The translations under genes and the position numbers were made by a program. The notes beneath the pieces are model-generated. The model saw nothing but the letters and a program-made list of their open reading frames with translations, was not told where the DNA came from and did no database searches. A DNA stretch of 38,324 nucleotides from Sedimentibacter hydroxybenzoicus DSM 7310 (lineage in GTDB: Bacteria; Bacillota; Clostridia; Tissierellales; Sedimentibacteraceae): positions 1-38,324 of the forward strand of contig NZ_JACBNQ010000029.1 of NCBI RefSeq assembly GCF_013403245.1. Reading direction: 5' to 3'. Positions 7,731-16,746 of this stretch are shown one piece after another (position 1 is the stretch's first letter; every line of letters begins with the position of its first letter).

Positions 7731-9956
7731 TTAAAATATTAAGCTTCCAACATTATATATTATAAATGAAACAACATATGCTGTAAGCATTTGTACTCCA
7801 ATTGCAGCACCTGTCATTTTCCATGTTTTCAGCTCTCTTTTCATTGCTCCAACAGCTGCAAAGCATGGCATACATAAAAGGTTAAATGCCATATATGCGT
7901 AAGCGGCAGCATCAGTTTTTATGTCATTCTTCATGGTTCTTAGAGCATTTTCGTCTCCGCCTTCCCATAAAACTGCTTCGGCATAAATATCAAATGCAGC
8001 TTCCTCATCATATACACCGTCCTCAAAGCCGAGTTCTTCTAATTCTTCCTCACTATATGCAGAGAAAAATTCTTCAAGATATTCAAGATTTACATCCTCA
8101 TCGTATAATTGTGCTAAAGTAACAACAACCATTTCCTTTGCAATCCAGCCTGTCACAACTCCTACGGTAGGTCTCCATTCTCCGAAGCCAAGGGGCTTGA
8201 ATACAGGAGCAACAACATTTCCTACAGAAGCTAAGAAGCTTTCATCCATTTCTGCCATAATGCTTTCGTCTTCATTGTTTGCAGCATTAACTCCATTAAA
8301 TGAATTTGCATTAAAATTGCTCAAAGCCCATATAATAATTGTCGATATGAAAATTATCGTTCCTGCTTTTACAGCAAAGCCTTTTACTTTTTCCCATCCG
8401 TGAATTCCAATACTCTTTAAGGTAGGAACTCTGTATTTAGGCAATTCCATAACAAAGTTGGATGCCTTTGATTTATATACAAATTTATTTAACAGAAGTG
8501 ATACGATTATAGCAACCACTATACTTAACATATAAAGAGAGTAGGTTATTAATGTCTTACTGCCATCCACAAAGAATGTTGACACAAACATTGCAAAAAT
8601 TGGAAGCTTAGCTCCGCATGGCATAAATCCAGTAAGAATTGTCGTAATAGTCCTGTCTTTTTCGGTATCAAGAGTCCTTGTAGCCATCGTAGCCGGAACA
8701 CTACAACCAAAACCCATCAATAAAGGGATAAATGAACGTCCCGATAAACCGAATTTACGGAAAATTCTATCCATAACAAACGCTATACGCGCCATGTATC
8801 CGCAGTCCTCAAGGAAGGATATAAGCATATACAGTACCAATACCAAAGGAATAAAACCAATGATAGCTCCCAATCCTTCGATTATTCCGTCCATAACCAG
8901 CGAATATACCCAAGGTGAAGTATTGGCAACTAAAGCATCAACTCCGCTTCCAATATATCCCCATAGGGTTTCTGCTACTCCTGCCAACCATATACCCGGA
9001 CTTAACAGACCTTCGACAAAGAAAAGATTTTCGCTGAAAGTTAACGCGAACATAATGTACATTATTATTGCAAATATAGGTATTGCCAGGAAACGATTCG
9101 TTAATATCTTATCTATTTTGTCAGAACCGGTTTCAATATGTGTTTTTGGTTTTTTTACAGATTCACTAACGAGATTTGTTATAAATTTATATCTTAAATC
9201 AGCAATCTTTGCTTCAGTATCTCCATCCGCATATTTTTCTGCTTCACCTAATATAGCTATTATTTCCGGTTTTTGATTATTCGTCAATTCACCGGTTACA
9301 ATATCATCATTTTCAACTACCTTAATTGCTTTCCAATAGTTAAGTGCATCTTTTTCAACTGCATCCCTTTTTGATACATTATAATCCGAAGTAAGCACTT
9401 CATATACGGCATCTATAGCTGTATTGATATTGCTGTCAAATATTTTTAATTCCTTTGGTACTGTTTTGTCATCGGCAACACGAACTGCCGCTTCCATTAA
9501 TTTGTCCAATCCCTTTCCTTTTCTTGCTACGATAGGAATTACAGGTATTCCGAATGCTTCCGACAGCTTTTCGAAATTAATAACAATACCGCTGTCTTCA
9601 ACTTCATCCATCATATTTACAGCTACTACCACCGGAATGCTTGTTTCAATTATCTGCAATGTAAGATAAAGATTTCTTTCGATATTAGTACCGTCAACTA
9701 TATTAATTACCGCATCAGGCCTATTCTTCACTATATAGTCCCTTGCTATAACTTCTTCGGCCGAATATGGTGAAAGCGAATACGTTCCAGGTAAATCTAA
9801 AATATTTATTTCCTTATTCTTTTTATAAGTTCCTTCTTTTTTATCAACAGTTACACCAGGCCAGTTTCCTACGTGCTGCTTTGCCCCGGTAAGCTCGTTA
9901 AACAGCGTCGTTTTTCCACTGTTAGGATTTCCGGCAAGAGCTATTGTATAATTCAT
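7731..9956 (-). CDS. feoB: Ferrous iron transport protein B
   Basis: 741 residues. Inner-membrane Fe2+ transporter with an N-terminal G domain: P-loop GNPNSGKTTLFNELTG, G3 DLPGTYSLSP, G4 NMMD. A helical spacer follows, then the permease with two Gate regions (PLLMGFGCSVPATMATRTL and GWIAKEMVVVTLAQ) and the conserved CGAKLPIF motif. The ATG at 9956 is preceded by AAGGAG and gives an N-terminus beginning right at the G-domain strand. About 60 acidic residue-rich positions (EDVNLEYLEEFFSAYSEEEL and onwards) lie in a loop after the second Gate. It ends a feoA-feoA-feoB operon. Regulation by iron through Fur is supported by the upstream boxes. Confidence 0.96.
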   Translation of the reverse strand: MNYTIALAGNPNSGKTTLFNELTGAKQHVGNWPGVTVDKKEGTYKKNKEINILDLPGTYSLSPYSAEEVIARDYIVKNRPDAVINIVDGTNIERNLYLTLQIIETSIPVVVAVNMMDEVEDSGIVINFEKLSEAFGIPVIPIVARKGKGLDKLMEAAVRVADDKTVPKELKIFDSNINTAIDAVYEVLTSDYNVSKRDAVEKDALNYWKAIKVVENDDIVTGELTNNQKPEIIAILGEAEKYADGDTEAKIADLRYKFITNLVSESVKKPKTHIETGSDKIDKILTNRFLAIPIFAIIMYIMFALTFSENLFFVEGLLSPGIWLAGVAETLWGYIGSGVDALVANTSPWVYSLVMDGIIEGLGAIIGFIPLVLVLYMLISFLEDCGYMARIAFVMDRIFRKFGLSGRSFIPLLMGFGCSVPATMATRTLDTEKDRTITTILTGFMPCGAKLPIFAMFVSTFFVDGSKTLITYSLYMLSIVVAIIVSLLLNKFVYKSKASNFVMELPKYRVPTLKSIGIHGWEKVKGFAVKAGTIIFISTIIIWALSNFNANSFNGVNAANNEDESIMAEMDESFLASVGNVVAPVFKPLGFGEWRPTVGVVTGWIAKEMVVVTLAQLYDEDVNLEYLEEFFSAYSEEELEELGFEDGVYDEEAAFDIYAEAVLWEGGDENALRTMKNDIKTDAAAYAYMAFNLLCMPCFAAVGAMKRELKTWKMTGAAIGVQMLTAYVVSFIIYNVGSLIF

Positions 9957-9972
9957 AAGTGTCTCCTTTATG

Positions 9973-10194
9973 TTATATTTCAATTTTTATATTTTTTGCT
10001 TCGTCTTTTCGCAGGCTTAATTCGTAACCTCTTATATTGACTTCAATAGGATCTCCAAGAGGTGCTACCTTAATTACCTTTATAGTAGTTCCGGGTGTTA
10101 CACCCATATCCATAAGACGCTTTCTCATAGGCCCCTTTTCACCGATGCTTTGAACTGTTCCTGTCTGACCTGTTTTCAAATCGTTTAATGTCAT
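9973..10194 (-). CDS. feoA: FeoA protein
   Basis: 73-residue SH3-like FeoA domain (MTLNDLKTGQTGTVQSIG, KRLMDMGVTPGTTIKVI, IEVNIRGYELSLRKDEA). It assists FeoB in ferrous iron uptake in the cytoplasm. It ends 16 nt before the feoB start and follows another feoA by 10 nt, so all three are one transcript. Ribosome binding site AGGAGG. Confidence 0.93.
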   Translation of the reverse strand: MTLNDLKTGQTGTVQSIGEKGPMRKRLMDMGVTPGTTIKVIKVAPLGDPIEVNIRGYELSLRKDEAKNIKIEI

Positions 10195-10204
10195 TTATAT
10201 CCTC

Positions 10205-10417
10205 CTATTTGACAATTATTAATGAAGCTAATCCTTTATTAATAGCAATTTTAACACCCTTAACCAATAAAATAAGTCCGTCCTGGTTTTCTCCTACGAC
10301 CTTAACCAGTTCGCCTTTAACCAGTCCCAAATCATAAAGACGTCTTTTAATTTCATCTTTTCCTCTATAGCATAAAACTTCTCTTGTATCTCCAACTGCA
10401 ACCATAGTAAGTGCCAT
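10205..10417 (-). CDS. feoA: FeoA-family protein (first of two)
   Basis: 70-residue FeoA-domain protein (KDEIKRRLYDLGLVKGELVK, VKGVKIAINKGLASLI), clearly diverged from the second copy that follows. Paired FeoA proteins in front of FeoB are common in clostridia, and the two may play different roles in activating FeoB. First gene of the operon, directly behind the Fur-bracketed promoter, with an AGGAGG ribosome binding site. Confidence 0.92.
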   Translation of the reverse strand: MALTMVAVGDTREVLCYRGKDEIKRRLYDLGLVKGELVKVVGENQDGLILLVKGVKIAINKGLASLIIVK

Positions 10418-10436
10418 ATAAACCTCCTGAACAAAA

Positions 10437-10517
10437 TGATAATGATTATCAATATCTCTAAGCTTAGTATAATTTATTGATTTTAATTTGTCAATAAGTA
10501 ATTGATAGTCATTATCA
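10437..10517 (-). promoter_or_regulatory. feo promoter with two Fur boxes
   Basis: Minus-strand promoter TTGACA (10489-10494), 17-nt spacer, TATACT (10466-10471). The downstream Fur box at 10437-10451 is TGATAATGATTATCA, an exact match to the 7-1-7 Fur consensus. The upstream box at 10503-10517, TGATAGTCATTATCA, has one mismatch. One box covers the region just after the start site and the other abuts the -35 box, so iron-loaded Fur should block the promoter from both sides. Confidence 0.9.
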
Positions 10518-10957
10518 ATAAAGTTTTTTTAAAGCTAATACTCGTATAATATTTTACAAATAGAACATATTTATAAGGATAACATAACGGATAGTTATAT
10601 GAGAAAAGCTGAGATTTCTCACTTACGCAGGAAATGATATGAACCGGTGGTCTTGAAATTTTTATTTGTGAATAGCAGACTATTTTATTAAATTTATATT
10701 ACAACGCAAATTTTTAATGCTTTTTTAAGAATTATATATTATAATCAATTTTGTATAATTAATTTTAAAACTATAAACTTCGTTTTCGTCATCCTGAGCG
10801 ATAACGAAGTATCTCACATGAGTTGAAGGGGGATGAGCCTTTAGGGAGGGGTAACTTGTGCAGAAATACCTTAAAGGAATGTCCGCGTCAGAATAATAAA
10901 TTTAAATAAATTTGCCGATAAGTATTACAGCAAAAGCAAAATATAGGAGATGAAAAA
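10518..10957. other. 440-bp intergenic region, repeat copy 2
   Basis: No ORF or known RNA is recognised here. Contents seen: a hairpin with arms TGAGAAA / TTTCTCA near 10600-10621; a hairpin with 8-bp arms ACTTCGTT / AACGAAGT (10777-10810); and, overlapping the latter, the 29-nt dispersed repeat copy at 10787-10815. The clpE promoter must be in here, but I see no clear consensus and no CtsR-type heptad repeat. Confidence 0.5.
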
Positions 10958-13279
10958 ATGTTGTGTTCAGTTTGTAAGAAAAACGTAGCTGTTATATATG
11001 TTAATAAAATTTTAGAAGGTAAAATGCAAACTATGGGCTTATGCATTCCTTGCGCAAAAAAACAAGGTATTGCACCTATGGATCAAATAATGAAGCAAAG
11101 CGGCATGAAACCGGAAGACTTTGAAAACATTAATAATCAGCTTGTAGAAATAATGGGAGATGTTGATATAGATAATTTATCGAAAAATATTGAATCCGAG
11201 GATTCCGAAGGCATGAAATCATTGATGAATTTTATGAATTCAGCTTTTTCAGGTTTATCTAATTCTTCTAATAAAGAATTCCAACCCACAGATGATGAAA
11301 GTGTAGATATTGATATGAAAAATACCGGAAGCAACTCCGGAACAAAGGTAAAAGAAAAAGTTAAGAGAAAGAAATTGAAATATCTCGATACTTACGGAAC
11401 TAATTTGACGGAACAGGCAAGGTTGGGTGAATTAGACAGAATTGTAGGCAGAGAAAGAGAAATTGACAGGGTCGTTCAAATATTAAACAGACGTTCAAAA
11501 AACAACCCTATTTTAATCGGTGAGCCGGGTGTCGGCAAGACGGCGATTGCCGAAGGACTTGCCGTAAGAATAGCGGAACATAATGTTCCCGTAAAGCTGT
11601 TCAATACTGAAATTTACTTGCTTGATTTAACCTCTGTTGTTGCGGGAACACAGTTCAGAGGTCAATTCGAAGCTCGTATGAAAGCAATAATTGATGAGGC
11701 AAAAAAAGCAGGAAATATTATTATTGTTATCGACGAGGTTCATAATATTGTTGGTGCAGGAGAAGCTGAGGGCGGAGCAATGAATGCTGCTAACATTTTA
11801 AAGCCGGCACTTGCAAGAGGTGAAGTACAGGTAATAGGCGCAACAACCTTGGATGAATACAGAAAGCATATAGAAAAGGACACGGCACTTGAAAGAAGAT
11901 TTCAGCCGGTGCTGGTAGATGAGCCGTCAATTGAAGACTCTATTGAAATAATCAAAGGCATCAAGGATTACTACGAAGATTATCATAATGTTAAAATATC
12001 TGATGAAGTAATTGAACAAGCCGTCTTAATGTCGGAAAGATATATTACCGACAGATTTCTTCCGGATAAGGCAATAGACGTTATAGACGAAGCCGGTTCA
12101 AGGGCTAACTTAAAAAACAGCGGTTTGGTTGAGCTTGAAGCTCTGAGAACCGAGTTAAGTGAAATAAAGGAAGAAAAAGAAACGGCGGCTGAAGACGATG
12201 ATTATGAACGAGCTGCTGAGCTTAAGGTTAAAGAATTAAAGGTTGAAGCGAAGATAAGGGAATTATCAAAGGAATGCGATAATGTACATCTGACCACAGA
12301 GGATGTGGCATTCGTAATTGAAGCATGGACAAAAATTCCTGTTCAAAAAATCAATCAAGCTGAAGCGGAAAAGTTAATTAACCTTGAAGAAAGCCTGCAT
12401 AAGCGCGTTATAGGCCAGCATCCTGCAGTTACTTCTCTGGCAAGAGCCATAAGGAGAAACCGCTCAGGCTTTAAGAAAAAGAAAAAGCCTTCTTCATTCA
12501 TATTTGTGGGACCTACAGGTGTGGGTAAGACAGAATTGGCAAGAACTCTTGCCTTCGAGCTGTTTGAAAACGAAGATGCTATGATTAGGTTAGACATGTC
12601 CGAGTACATGGAAAAGCATACTGTTTCTAAGCTGATTGGAGCACCTCCGGGATATGTGGGTTTTGACCAGGCGGGCTTCTTAACGGAGAAAATAAGAAGA
12701 AGACCTTACTCTGTTATATTGCTTGACGAAATAGAAAAAGCTCATGAGGATGTATTTAATATATTGCTGCAAATATTAGAGGACGGCAGATTAACCGATA
12801 ATCAGGGAAGAACCGTAAACTTTGAAAACACGGTAATCATCATGACCTCCAACGCCGGAACAAGCATTAAGGCAAATAAAATCGGTTTTGGAAATAAGGA
12901 ATATGAAGCAATGGAAGCAAAGGTTAAGGATGCTTTAAAGCAAGCCTTCAGACCTGAATTCTTAAATCGTATTGATGATATAATTGTGTTCAACGAATTA
13001 TCAAAGGATGAACTGAGACAAATAGTTGATTTAATGTTAAAGGAAGTTATAAAAGAAGGTAAGGAAAAGAAAATTGCCATTGATGTAACTGACGAAATGA
13101 AAGAATTCATACTTGAAAAAGGTTACAATACAAAGTACGGAGCAAGACCTTTAAGACGTGCCATCCAAAAATATGTTGAGGATGAAATATCTGAAGCTTT
13201 TTTGAGAGGGAATCTTAAAGAGGGCAGCTCGGTTACAGTTAAAATAAATGGAGAAAAAACAGAATTAATAATCACGTAA
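10958..13279 (+). CDS. clpE: ClpE-type AAA+ unfoldase (Clp protease ATP-binding subunit)
   Basis: 773 residues. Instead of the repeated N-domain of ClpC it begins with a zinc-finger (CSVCKKN ... CIPCAKK, residues 3-40), the hallmark of ClpE. Next come a linker and AAA module 1 (Walker A GEPGVGKT at about 188-195, VIDEVHNI). A UVR-type coiled segment ([16 protein letters not shown]) separates it from AAA module 2 (GPTGVGKT at about 518-525, [12 protein letters not shown]) and the C-terminal D2 small domain. An IGF loop (KIGFG) for docking to ClpP is present. It would unfold damaged proteins for ClpP. Its transcript ends at a strong hairpin. ClpC is the alternative name, but the zinc finger favours ClpE. 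Confidence 0.9.
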   Translation: MLCSVCKKNVAVIYVNKILEGKMQTMGLCIPCAKKQGIAPMDQIMKQSGMKPEDFENINNQLVEIMGDVDIDNLSKNIESEDSEGMKSLMNFMNSAFSGLSNSSNKEFQPTDDESVDIDMKNTGSNSGTKVKEKVKRKKLKYLDTYGTNLTEQARLGELDRIVGREREIDRVVQILNRRSKNNPILIGEPGVGKTAIAEGLAVRIAEHNVPVKLFNTEIYLLDLTSVVAGTQFRGQFEARMKAIIDEAKKAGNIIIVIDEVHNIVGAGEAEGGAMNAANILKPALARGEVQVIGATTLDEYRKHIEKDTALERRFQPVLVDEPSIEDSIEIIKGIKDYYEDYHNVKISDEVIEQAVLMSERYITDRFLPDKAIDVIDEAGSRANLKNSGLVELEALRTELSEIKEEKETAAEDDDYERAAELKVKELKVEAKIRELSKECDNVHLTTEDVAFVIEAWTKIPVQKINQAEAEKLINLEESLHKRVIGQHPAVTSLARAIRRNRSGFKKKKKPSSFIFVGPTGVGKTELARTLAFELFENEDAMIRLDMSEYMEKHTVSKLIGAPPGYVGFDQAGFLTEKIRRRPYSVILLDEIEKAHEDVFNILLQILEDGRLTDNQGRTVNFENTVIIMTSNAGTSIKANKIGFGNKEYEAMEAKVKDALKQAFRPEFLNRIDDIIVFNELSKDELRQIVDLMLKEVIKEGKEKKIAIDVTDEMKEFILEKGYNTKYGARPLRRAIQKYVEDEISEAFLRGNLKEGSSVTVKINGEKTELIIT

Positions 13280-13284
13280 ATATA

Positions 13285-13315
13285 AAGGCAGAATTCATTA
13301 ATTGAATTCTGCCTT
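13285..13315. terminator. Bidirectional terminator between clpE and degV
   Basis: Perfect 13-bp stem (AAGGCAGAATTCA / TGAATTCTGCCTT) with a short loop, placed between two convergent genes only 45 bp apart. Confidence 0.8.
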
Positions 13316-13324
13316 AGTTATTTA

Positions 13325-14167
13325 TTATTTGTTCAAGAATCCTATTCCTAAAACACCGGGACCTGCATGTGTTCCTATTACAGCTCCTATCTCTTGCTCT
13401 ATAATATTCTTAATCTTATACTTTTCCTCGATTGTTTTTCTTAGTATCTGAAGCTGGTCATAGCTTTGTCCATGAAATAAAAGGACTGTTTTGTCTGATA
13501 AATCAAATTTATTCTTTTCAATCCATTCATCAAACCACTTGATTGTTTTATTTTTACCTCTTACCTTATCGATTACCGATACTGCGCCGTCCTTTATACC
13601 TATTATAGGTTTTATGTTTAACAACGAGCCTATAACCGCCTGACTTTTTGACAATCTACCGCCTTTCTCAAGGTATTTAAGAGTATCTACACCTGCTACA
13701 GCAACAATTTTATCCTTTACATTTTCTAATTCTTCAACTATTTCATCTATACTCTTATTTTGATTAACTAATTCAATTGCTTCTAATATTAAAGCAAAAG
13801 TCCCGAGACATACACTTTTAGAGTCTATGATACTGATATCGTCGCTCCCTATCATATCCTTTGCCATACGAGCAGAATCATATGTGCCGCTCAGCTCTGA
13901 AGCTAAAAATATTCCGAGAACCTGATCCCCTTCTAATAATATTTCACTGAATGCTTCTACAAAAGTACCGGGTGAAACCTGAGATGTTGTAGGAGATTTT
14001 TCAGCTTTAGTTAATTTATCAAAGAACATGGACGTAGTTAATTCCACCTTGTCTAAATATGATTCATCCCCAAAATTAACCGTTAGCGGAATCATTTTTA
14101 AATTGTGCTTTTCTATAATTTCCTGCGTAACATCTGCAGTACTGTCTATAACTATTCTGATACCCAT
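13325..14167 (-). CDS. DegV family fatty-acid-binding protein (FakB-like)
   Basis: 280 residues with the DegV fold: N-terminal IVIDSTADVTQEI, the PTTSQVSPGTF loop, ASELSGTYDSARMA, and the C-terminal GAVIGTHAGPGVLGIGF. DegV proteins bind a fatty acid and, as FakB, present it to the kinase FakA for phosphorylation and incorporation into membrane lipids. The gene follows a FabT-like regulator, and a near copy of that regulator's palindrome sits in front of it. This supports a role in fatty-acid use. FakA is not in the window. Confidence 0.9.
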   Translation of the reverse strand: MGIRIVIDSTADVTQEIIEKHNLKMIPLTVNFGDESYLDKVELTTSMFFDKLTKAEKSPTTSQVSPGTFVEAFSEILLEGDQVLGIFLASELSGTYDSARMAKDMIGSDDISIIDSKSVCLGTFALILEAIELVNQNKSIDEIVEELENVKDKIVAVAGVDTLKYLEKGGRLSKSQAVIGSLLNIKPIIGIKDGAVSVIDKVRGKNKTIKWFDEWIEKNKFDLSDKTVLLFHGQSYDQLQILRKTIEEKYKIKNIIEQEIGAVIGTHAGPGVLGIGFLNK

Positions 14168-14181
14168 AATAACCTCACTAT

Positions 14182-14218
14182 TTTCATTATCAAATTTTTT
14201 GATTCTTAAAGTATTATA
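14182..14218 (-). promoter_or_regulatory. degV upstream region with FabT-like site
   Basis: On the minus strand TTTGATAATGAAA (14182-14194) matches 12 of 13 positions of the perfect palindrome in front of the MarR gene. A TATAAT -10 (14213-14218) lies upstream of it, though no good -35 is seen. This suggests the MarR protein also represses degV. Confidence 0.55.
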
Positions 14219-14255
14219 TTGTAAAAATCTTAAGAAATTCCTAATAAGAAATTAA

Positions 14256-14708
14256 CTATTTATAACCAATATCATATTTTTGTTTAAAAAATACGTCAAT
14301 ATCTGTCAATATCTTGATTAATAATTCTTCTTCCTTAGTATCTAACTGCTGCAATGCACTGATAACCATATCCTTGTGGAAATCCTCGTGAGCACTATAA
14401 GCTGCTACACCCTTTTCTGTCAATTTAATTATAACCACACGCCTGTCTTCAATTGAACGTTTTCTTTCCACATATCCTTTTCTTATCAGATTATCCACAG
14501 CTGTAGTAAGTGTACCTGACGTAATTCTTAAATCTTTCGCAGTGTCAGACATGGTTCTTTCTCTGTTTATGCCGATGTTTTCTATTACATGCATCTCAGA
14601 AATAGATAAATCAGAAAATTCTCCAATCTTTAAACATTTTTCTTCAATATCCAGAATATTTGCAAATAGCCTGACAAGTATTTCATTAACAGCATCGTGA
14701 TTGTTCAT
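14256..14708 (-). CDS. MarR family regulator, FabT-like
   Basis: 150 residues with the MarR winged helix (MSDTAKDLRITSGTLTTAVD, NLIRKGYVERKRSIEDRRVV). It resembles streptococcal FabT along most of its length as I recall that protein: an N-terminal IEEKCLKIGEFSDLSISEMH block, GTLTTAVDNLIRKGYVER, and AHEDFHKDMV. FabT represses fatty-acid synthesis genes when bound to acyl-ACP. The gene has a consensus promoter overlapped by the palindrome TTTGATAATCAAA, much like known FabT sites, and the next gene is a DegV fatty-acid-binding protein. No fab genes are in the window, so FabT is a strong guess, not proof. Confidence 0.82.
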   Translation of the reverse strand: MNNHDAVNEILVRLFANILDIEEKCLKIGEFSDLSISEMHVIENIGINRERTMSDTAKDLRITSGTLTTAVDNLIRKGYVERKRSIEDRRVVIIKLTEKGVAAYSAHEDFHKDMVISALQQLDTKEEELLIKILTDIDVFFKQKYDIGYK

Positions 14709-14726
14709 AAAATCACCTTAATTTAT

Positions 14727-14767
14727 TTTGATAATCAAATTATATTTATTTTTAACAAGTTTGTCAA
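14727..14767 (-). promoter_or_regulatory. Promoter and palindromic operator of the MarR gene
   Basis: Minus-strand TTGACA (14762-14767), 17-nt spacer, TATAAT (14739-14744): full consensus. The perfect 6-1-6 palindrome TTTGATAATCAAA (14727-14739) begins at the last base of the -10 box, so its occupation would block transcription (autorepression). The -35 overlaps the stop codon of the upstream mpg gene. Confidence 0.82.
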
Positions 14768-15354
14768 CTGTTTTTTAACATGGTATAGCGCCATAAAAAA
14801 TCTCTTGCTTCTTCTGCATAGTCAATGTTTATTCTCTTGCTTTTTTCCACAATAAAGTCACTGAAGCCGTCATCTTCAACATAAATTTCATTGCCGATAA
14901 GATCGGTACCGTTGTGCTCTTTAGAAATGTTCAATGCCTTGCATAGCTTTCCGGGACCGTTAAGTAAATTCTTAATCTGATATTTTGATAATCCATTGTA
15001 AGTTTTTTTGTATCTGTTTAAACTCATCAATTCTATATTTTCAACCGGCTCAGCGCCTCTGATCAATACTGCGCTGCATGTACCTTCTTTTTCTGTTACA
15101 AAATTCATACAATAATACATGCCGTATATAAAATATACATAGGTAAACCCCGGTAGTCCAAACATTATTTTGGTGCGAGGTGTAATTTTATTTCCATAAG
15201 CGTGACTCGCCTTATCAATTTCAGCTACGTATGCTTCAGTTTCATTTATTCTGACCTTGATAATTTTATCATCATACCGTCTGACTATAATTTTACCTAT
15301 TAAATCCTGACCCACAATTCGTGCATCTCTGTCATAAAAATTTCTGTCTAACAT
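14764..15354 (-). CDS. DNA-3-methyladenine glycosylase (AAG/MPG family)
   Basis: 196 residues. Removes alkylated purines in base-excision repair. Recognised by LIGKIIVRR, the catalytic segment INETEAYVAEIDKASHAYGN (Glu as general base) with KITPRTKIMFG, YVYFIYGMYYCMNFVTEKEG, AVLIRGAEPVE and LLNGPGKLCKALNI. Length is typical of the bacterial family. It begins 10 nt after tatD on the same strand and is probably in its operon. Confidence 0.92.
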   Translation of the reverse strand: MLDRNFYDRDARIVGQDLIGKIIVRRYDDKIIKVRINETEAYVAEIDKASHAYGNKITPRTKIMFGLPGFTYVYFIYGMYYCMNFVTEKEGTCSAVLIRGAEPVENIELMSLNRYKKTYNGLSKYQIKNLLNGPGKLCKALNISKEHNGTDLIGNEIYVEDDGFSDFIVEKSKRINIDYAEEARDFLWRYTMLKNS

Positions 15355-15364
15355 TATATTGCTC

Positions 15365-16138
15365 CTATAAACAAAATAATTTTTTAAAATTTTGGTTGGT
15401 GCTTTCTATAATCACATCCAAGGATACATTTCTGATATTTGCAATCTCTTCTGCTACATATCTTACGAATTTCGGTTCATTTCTTTTTCCTCTGTATGGC
15501 TCAGGTGTTAAATATGGCGAATCTGTTTCAATAAGTAATTTGTCAAGAGGAATTTCTTTGGCAACCATTTTTGGAGTTTTAGCTTTTTTAAATGTAACAG
15601 GACCTGCCAGTGAAATATAGAAACCTAATTTAATGAATTCTTTTGCCATTTCAACACTTCCTGAATAGCAGTGCAAGACACCTCTTGTGTTTGACTTTGC
15701 TTCTTCCTTCATTATTTTAAAGAGATCCTCATGAGCATCTCTATCATGTACTATGTAGGGCATATCTAATTCATTTGCAAGCTTTATCTGTTCCCTGAAC
15801 CATTTTTTCTGGGTTTCTCTGTCTGAATTGTCGTAATAGTAGTCCAGACCTATTTCCCCGATAGCAATAACCTTTTTGTTTTTGGACAATTCTTTAAACA
15901 CATTCATTGTTTCGTCATTCATATATTTAGAATCATGAGGATGACATCCTACCGCAGCATATATAAACGAATATTCATCCGCTATCTTCACAGCTTTTTT
16001 TGATGTTGCCAAGTCAGCTCCCGGATTCAGAATCAATTCAATTCCATCATCCTTCAATTTATTGATTATTTCTGTTCTGTCACTATCAAATCTATCATCA
16101 TCAAGATGAGCATGACTGTCAATTAATTTATTTTCCAC
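15365..16138 (-). CDS. tatD: TatD family metal-dependent hydrolase (DNase)
   Basis: 257 residues of TatD type with the metal ligands in place: DSHAHLDDDRFD at the N-terminus, GEIGLDYYYDNSD, YIVHDRDAHED, HCYSG and ETDSPYLTPEPYRGKRNEP at the C-terminal end. These enzymes are 3'-5' exonucleases/deoxyribonucleases. The start is GTG at 16138, behind a GAAGGA-like site, and overlaps the end of the upstream membrane-protein gene by 11 nt, indicating coupled translation. Confidence 0.92.
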   Translation of the reverse strand: MENKLIDSHAHLDDDRFDSDRTEIINKLKDDGIELILNPGADLATSKKAVKIADEYSFIYAAVGCHPHDSKYMNDETMNVFKELSKNKKVIAIGEIGLDYYYDNSDRETQKKWFREQIKLANELDMPYIVHDRDAHEDLFKIMKEEAKSNTRGVLHCYSGSVEMAKEFIKLGFYISLAGPVTFKKAKTPKMVAKEIPLDKLLIETDSPYLTPEPYRGKRNEPKFVRYVAEEIANIRNVSLDVIIESTNQNFKKLFCL

Positions 16139-16676
16139 TTTTCTTTTCCTTCTTTTTTGTATTTCTGTATTCCTTTACTGTTTCTTTAAATACATTTAAT
16201 AATTCATCGTCTTTATTGATTATAATATCTGCCGATGCATCTCTCGACGTTATTGTATGTAGTATTTTTACAATTACCATACCCTTTTCATTGGGCTTAT
16301 GGTAATTAACGTTTTTTATGCTCTCCCACTTTATTAACCCGCCTCTTTTATGTATGCCTAAGGTTGATACAAAGGTTTTTTTTGTTAAGGGGATGTATAA
16401 ACCAATCATCAACAAGGGCAAGATTATCATTGTAAAAATTGATTCCATACCAAATTTTTCATCGGAATTTATCATTCCTACTATCATAAATGTTGTCATA
16501 GCCAAAATAAAAATTATTAATATGTTGCTGAATGTCTGTCTCTTTTTATCATCATCCTTCAATTGGAACAATATCTTCATATTTTGTTTCTTATAATTCA
16601 TATTATTTCTGAAATTTACAAATATAAAATATATTACTAAAATAAATAAAATGGGATAAATAATCTGTTGAGCCAT
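16128..16676 (-). CDS. Membrane protein of unknown function (DUF5673-like)
   Basis: 182 residues. One N-terminal transmembrane segment (IIYPILFILVIYFIFVNF), a short basic loop, two more segments at about 48-68 and 80-97, then a cytoplasmic domain of about 85 residues rich in charged residues and ending in a Lys-rich tail. The soluble part (LGIHKRGGLIKWESIKNV) resembles the PH-like/DUF5673 domain of small Firmicute membrane proteins. I cannot assign a function. It follows padR by 70 nt, and PadR regulators often control an adjacent membrane protein. Confidence 0.7.
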   Translation of the reverse strand: MAQQIIYPILFILVIYFIFVNFRNNMNYKKQNMKILFQLKDDDKKRQTFSNILIIFILAMTTFMIVGMINSDEKFGMESIFTMIILPLLMIGLYIPLTKKTFVSTLGIHKRGGLIKWESIKNVNYHKPNEKGMVIVKILHTITSRDASADIIINKDDELLNVFKETVKEYRNTKKKEKKSGK

Positions 16677-16746
16677 ATTTATATCCTTTCTCTTTTTGTT
16701 TTGTTAGTATTTTAGCATATTAATGTTAAATATTCAAGGAATATGG

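Noticed and set aside
10600-10660. Possible riboswitch between feo and clpE (CCGGTGG after a short hairpin)
   Set aside because: Conserved cores of the cyclic-di-GMP, SAM, glycine and preQ1 classes are not present.
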